This document shows positions 63,387 to 64,000 of a stretch of 64,000 nt of DNA, one piece after another. The notes under the pieces were generated by a model, which made no database searches, was not told where the DNA came from, and worked only from the letters and a program-made list of their open reading frames with translations. How positions within the stretch are numbered: position 1 is the stretch's first letter; the number at the start of each line of letters is the position of its first letter. Source of the stretch: Mangifera indica (taxonomy: Eukaryota > Streptophyta > Magnoliopsida > Sapindales > Anacardiaceae); the NCBI RefSeq assembly GCF_011075055.1, contig NW_025401159.1, positions 1 to 64,000 of the forward strand, written 5' to 3'. The translations under genes and the position numbers were made by a program.

Positions 63387-64000
63387 TTCTCTTTTCTTAC
63401 ATATATATTTTTTGGCAAATATCAGATATTTTTCTCTCGGAGACAATTGAAATGTTATTTCAAAGTTTTAAAAGAAACACATCCTTCACTAAACAATTTG
63501 ATTTTTTAGTAGAAAACGATAGAAGTATTGCATGGATTGGTCTCTCCTGCGCAAATTCTTCTCTATTAGAGATGACACATTTGTGTACTGTTGTGGAAGG
63601 CTGTAGTGAAGTTTGATTCTGATACAATTAATTTGTCATTTTCCCTCGACATGCCTATGCTTATATATGTATACTATTATTTATGCCCACAATAACTAGG
63701 GATTTCTACCTTCTGACTAATGAAAAAGAAAACACTATAAAATTACTTGTGGCGTCAGAAATGGCATTCACAGGCGCCCAACCAATTACTGGACTGAAGT
63801 TTTAGCCTGTAGCAAAATTTACGCGAGAGCAGATTTAAATAGCCTTTTGACTTCTAGGTTATATATTTAATTCAGTAGTGTAATTAAAATTAAGTCTTAC
63901 AAAAAACTCATCCACAAGGTTTGCCATTCTTGGAATCATTCCCTCCAACATCATGTATACCTTAATTCTCCTCTTTCTTCTGTTCTTCCCCTCTGTATAT
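63387..64000. other. right-edge flank, RMF 3' region
   Basis: RMF 3' untranslated sequence, then AT-rich DNA. At about 63880-63975 the minus strand can be read as MMLEGMIPRMANLVDEFFVR, with a donor-like AAG|GTATAC next to it. It could be part of a gene beyond the edge, but the evidence is thin. Confidence 0.3.

Noticed and set aside
1..64000. Search for tRNA, rRNA, CRISPR arrays, organellar or viral sequence
   Set aside because: No cloverleaf-like tRNA core, no regularly spaced direct repeats of CRISPR type, and no reverse transcriptase, capsid or polymerase coding sequence was seen by eye. A covariance-model scan could still find a small RNA gene.

Overview
This is plant nuclear DNA, most likely from a core eudicot (probably a rosid). 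It has multi-exon genes with GT-AG introns, AT-rich intergenic DNA full of small inverted-repeat transposons, and plant-specific families: SINAT, ATX3-type SET/PWWP/PHD, REC/TSS, DOMON-cytochrome b561 and EMB1703. No bacterial, viral, organellar, CRISPR or phage feature was seen. The species cannot be named from sequence alone.

Layout, left to right: an intronless nepenthesin-type aspartyl protease (+, 2452-3930); a UVSSA-like transcription-coupled repair factor (-, 5665-7910); a DOMON/cytochrome b561 protein (-, 9671-11220); a decayed DUF1442 methyltransferase-like pseudogene (-, about 12228-13260) split by a roughly 394-bp retroposon; a DUF212 acid phosphatase/haloperoxidase-related membrane protein (+, 14252-16862); EMB1703 (-, 17488-22187); a SINAT E3 ubiquitin ligase (-, 23705-26557); a 23-exon REC/TSS clustered-mitochondria-like protein (-, 29076-42003); an 8-kb transposon-rich spacer; a 23-exon ATX3-like histone H3K4 methyltransferase (+, 50064-58747); and the F-box gene RMF (+, 59894-63386). 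Exon coordinates were worked out by hand from splice sites, reading-frame phase and recalled family sequences. All junctions keep frame except at the indels listed.

From memory of Arabidopsis locus numbers, the genes correspond to At3g61820, 61800, 61750, 61770, 61780, 61790, 61740 and 61730. Inserted among them is a REC gene whose Arabidopsis counterpart REC1 (At1g01320) lies beside At1g01300, a paralog of At3g61820. The window therefore looks like an unfractionated version of a segment that Arabidopsis split between two duplicated chromosomes. The b561-to-SINAT block also runs in the opposite direction to Arabidopsis. These housekeeping genes do not form an operon or a pathway; their proximity is inherited synteny.

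Oddities: single- or two-base frame breaks in UVSSA (one), EMB1703 (at least five, mostly in short homopolymers) and REC (one); two GC-AG introns in ATX3; a cluster of related foldback elements, two of them inside adjacent REC introns; several MITEs with clear target-site duplications; and three telo-box-like motifs just upstream of ATX3. I found no convincing undescribed biological system.
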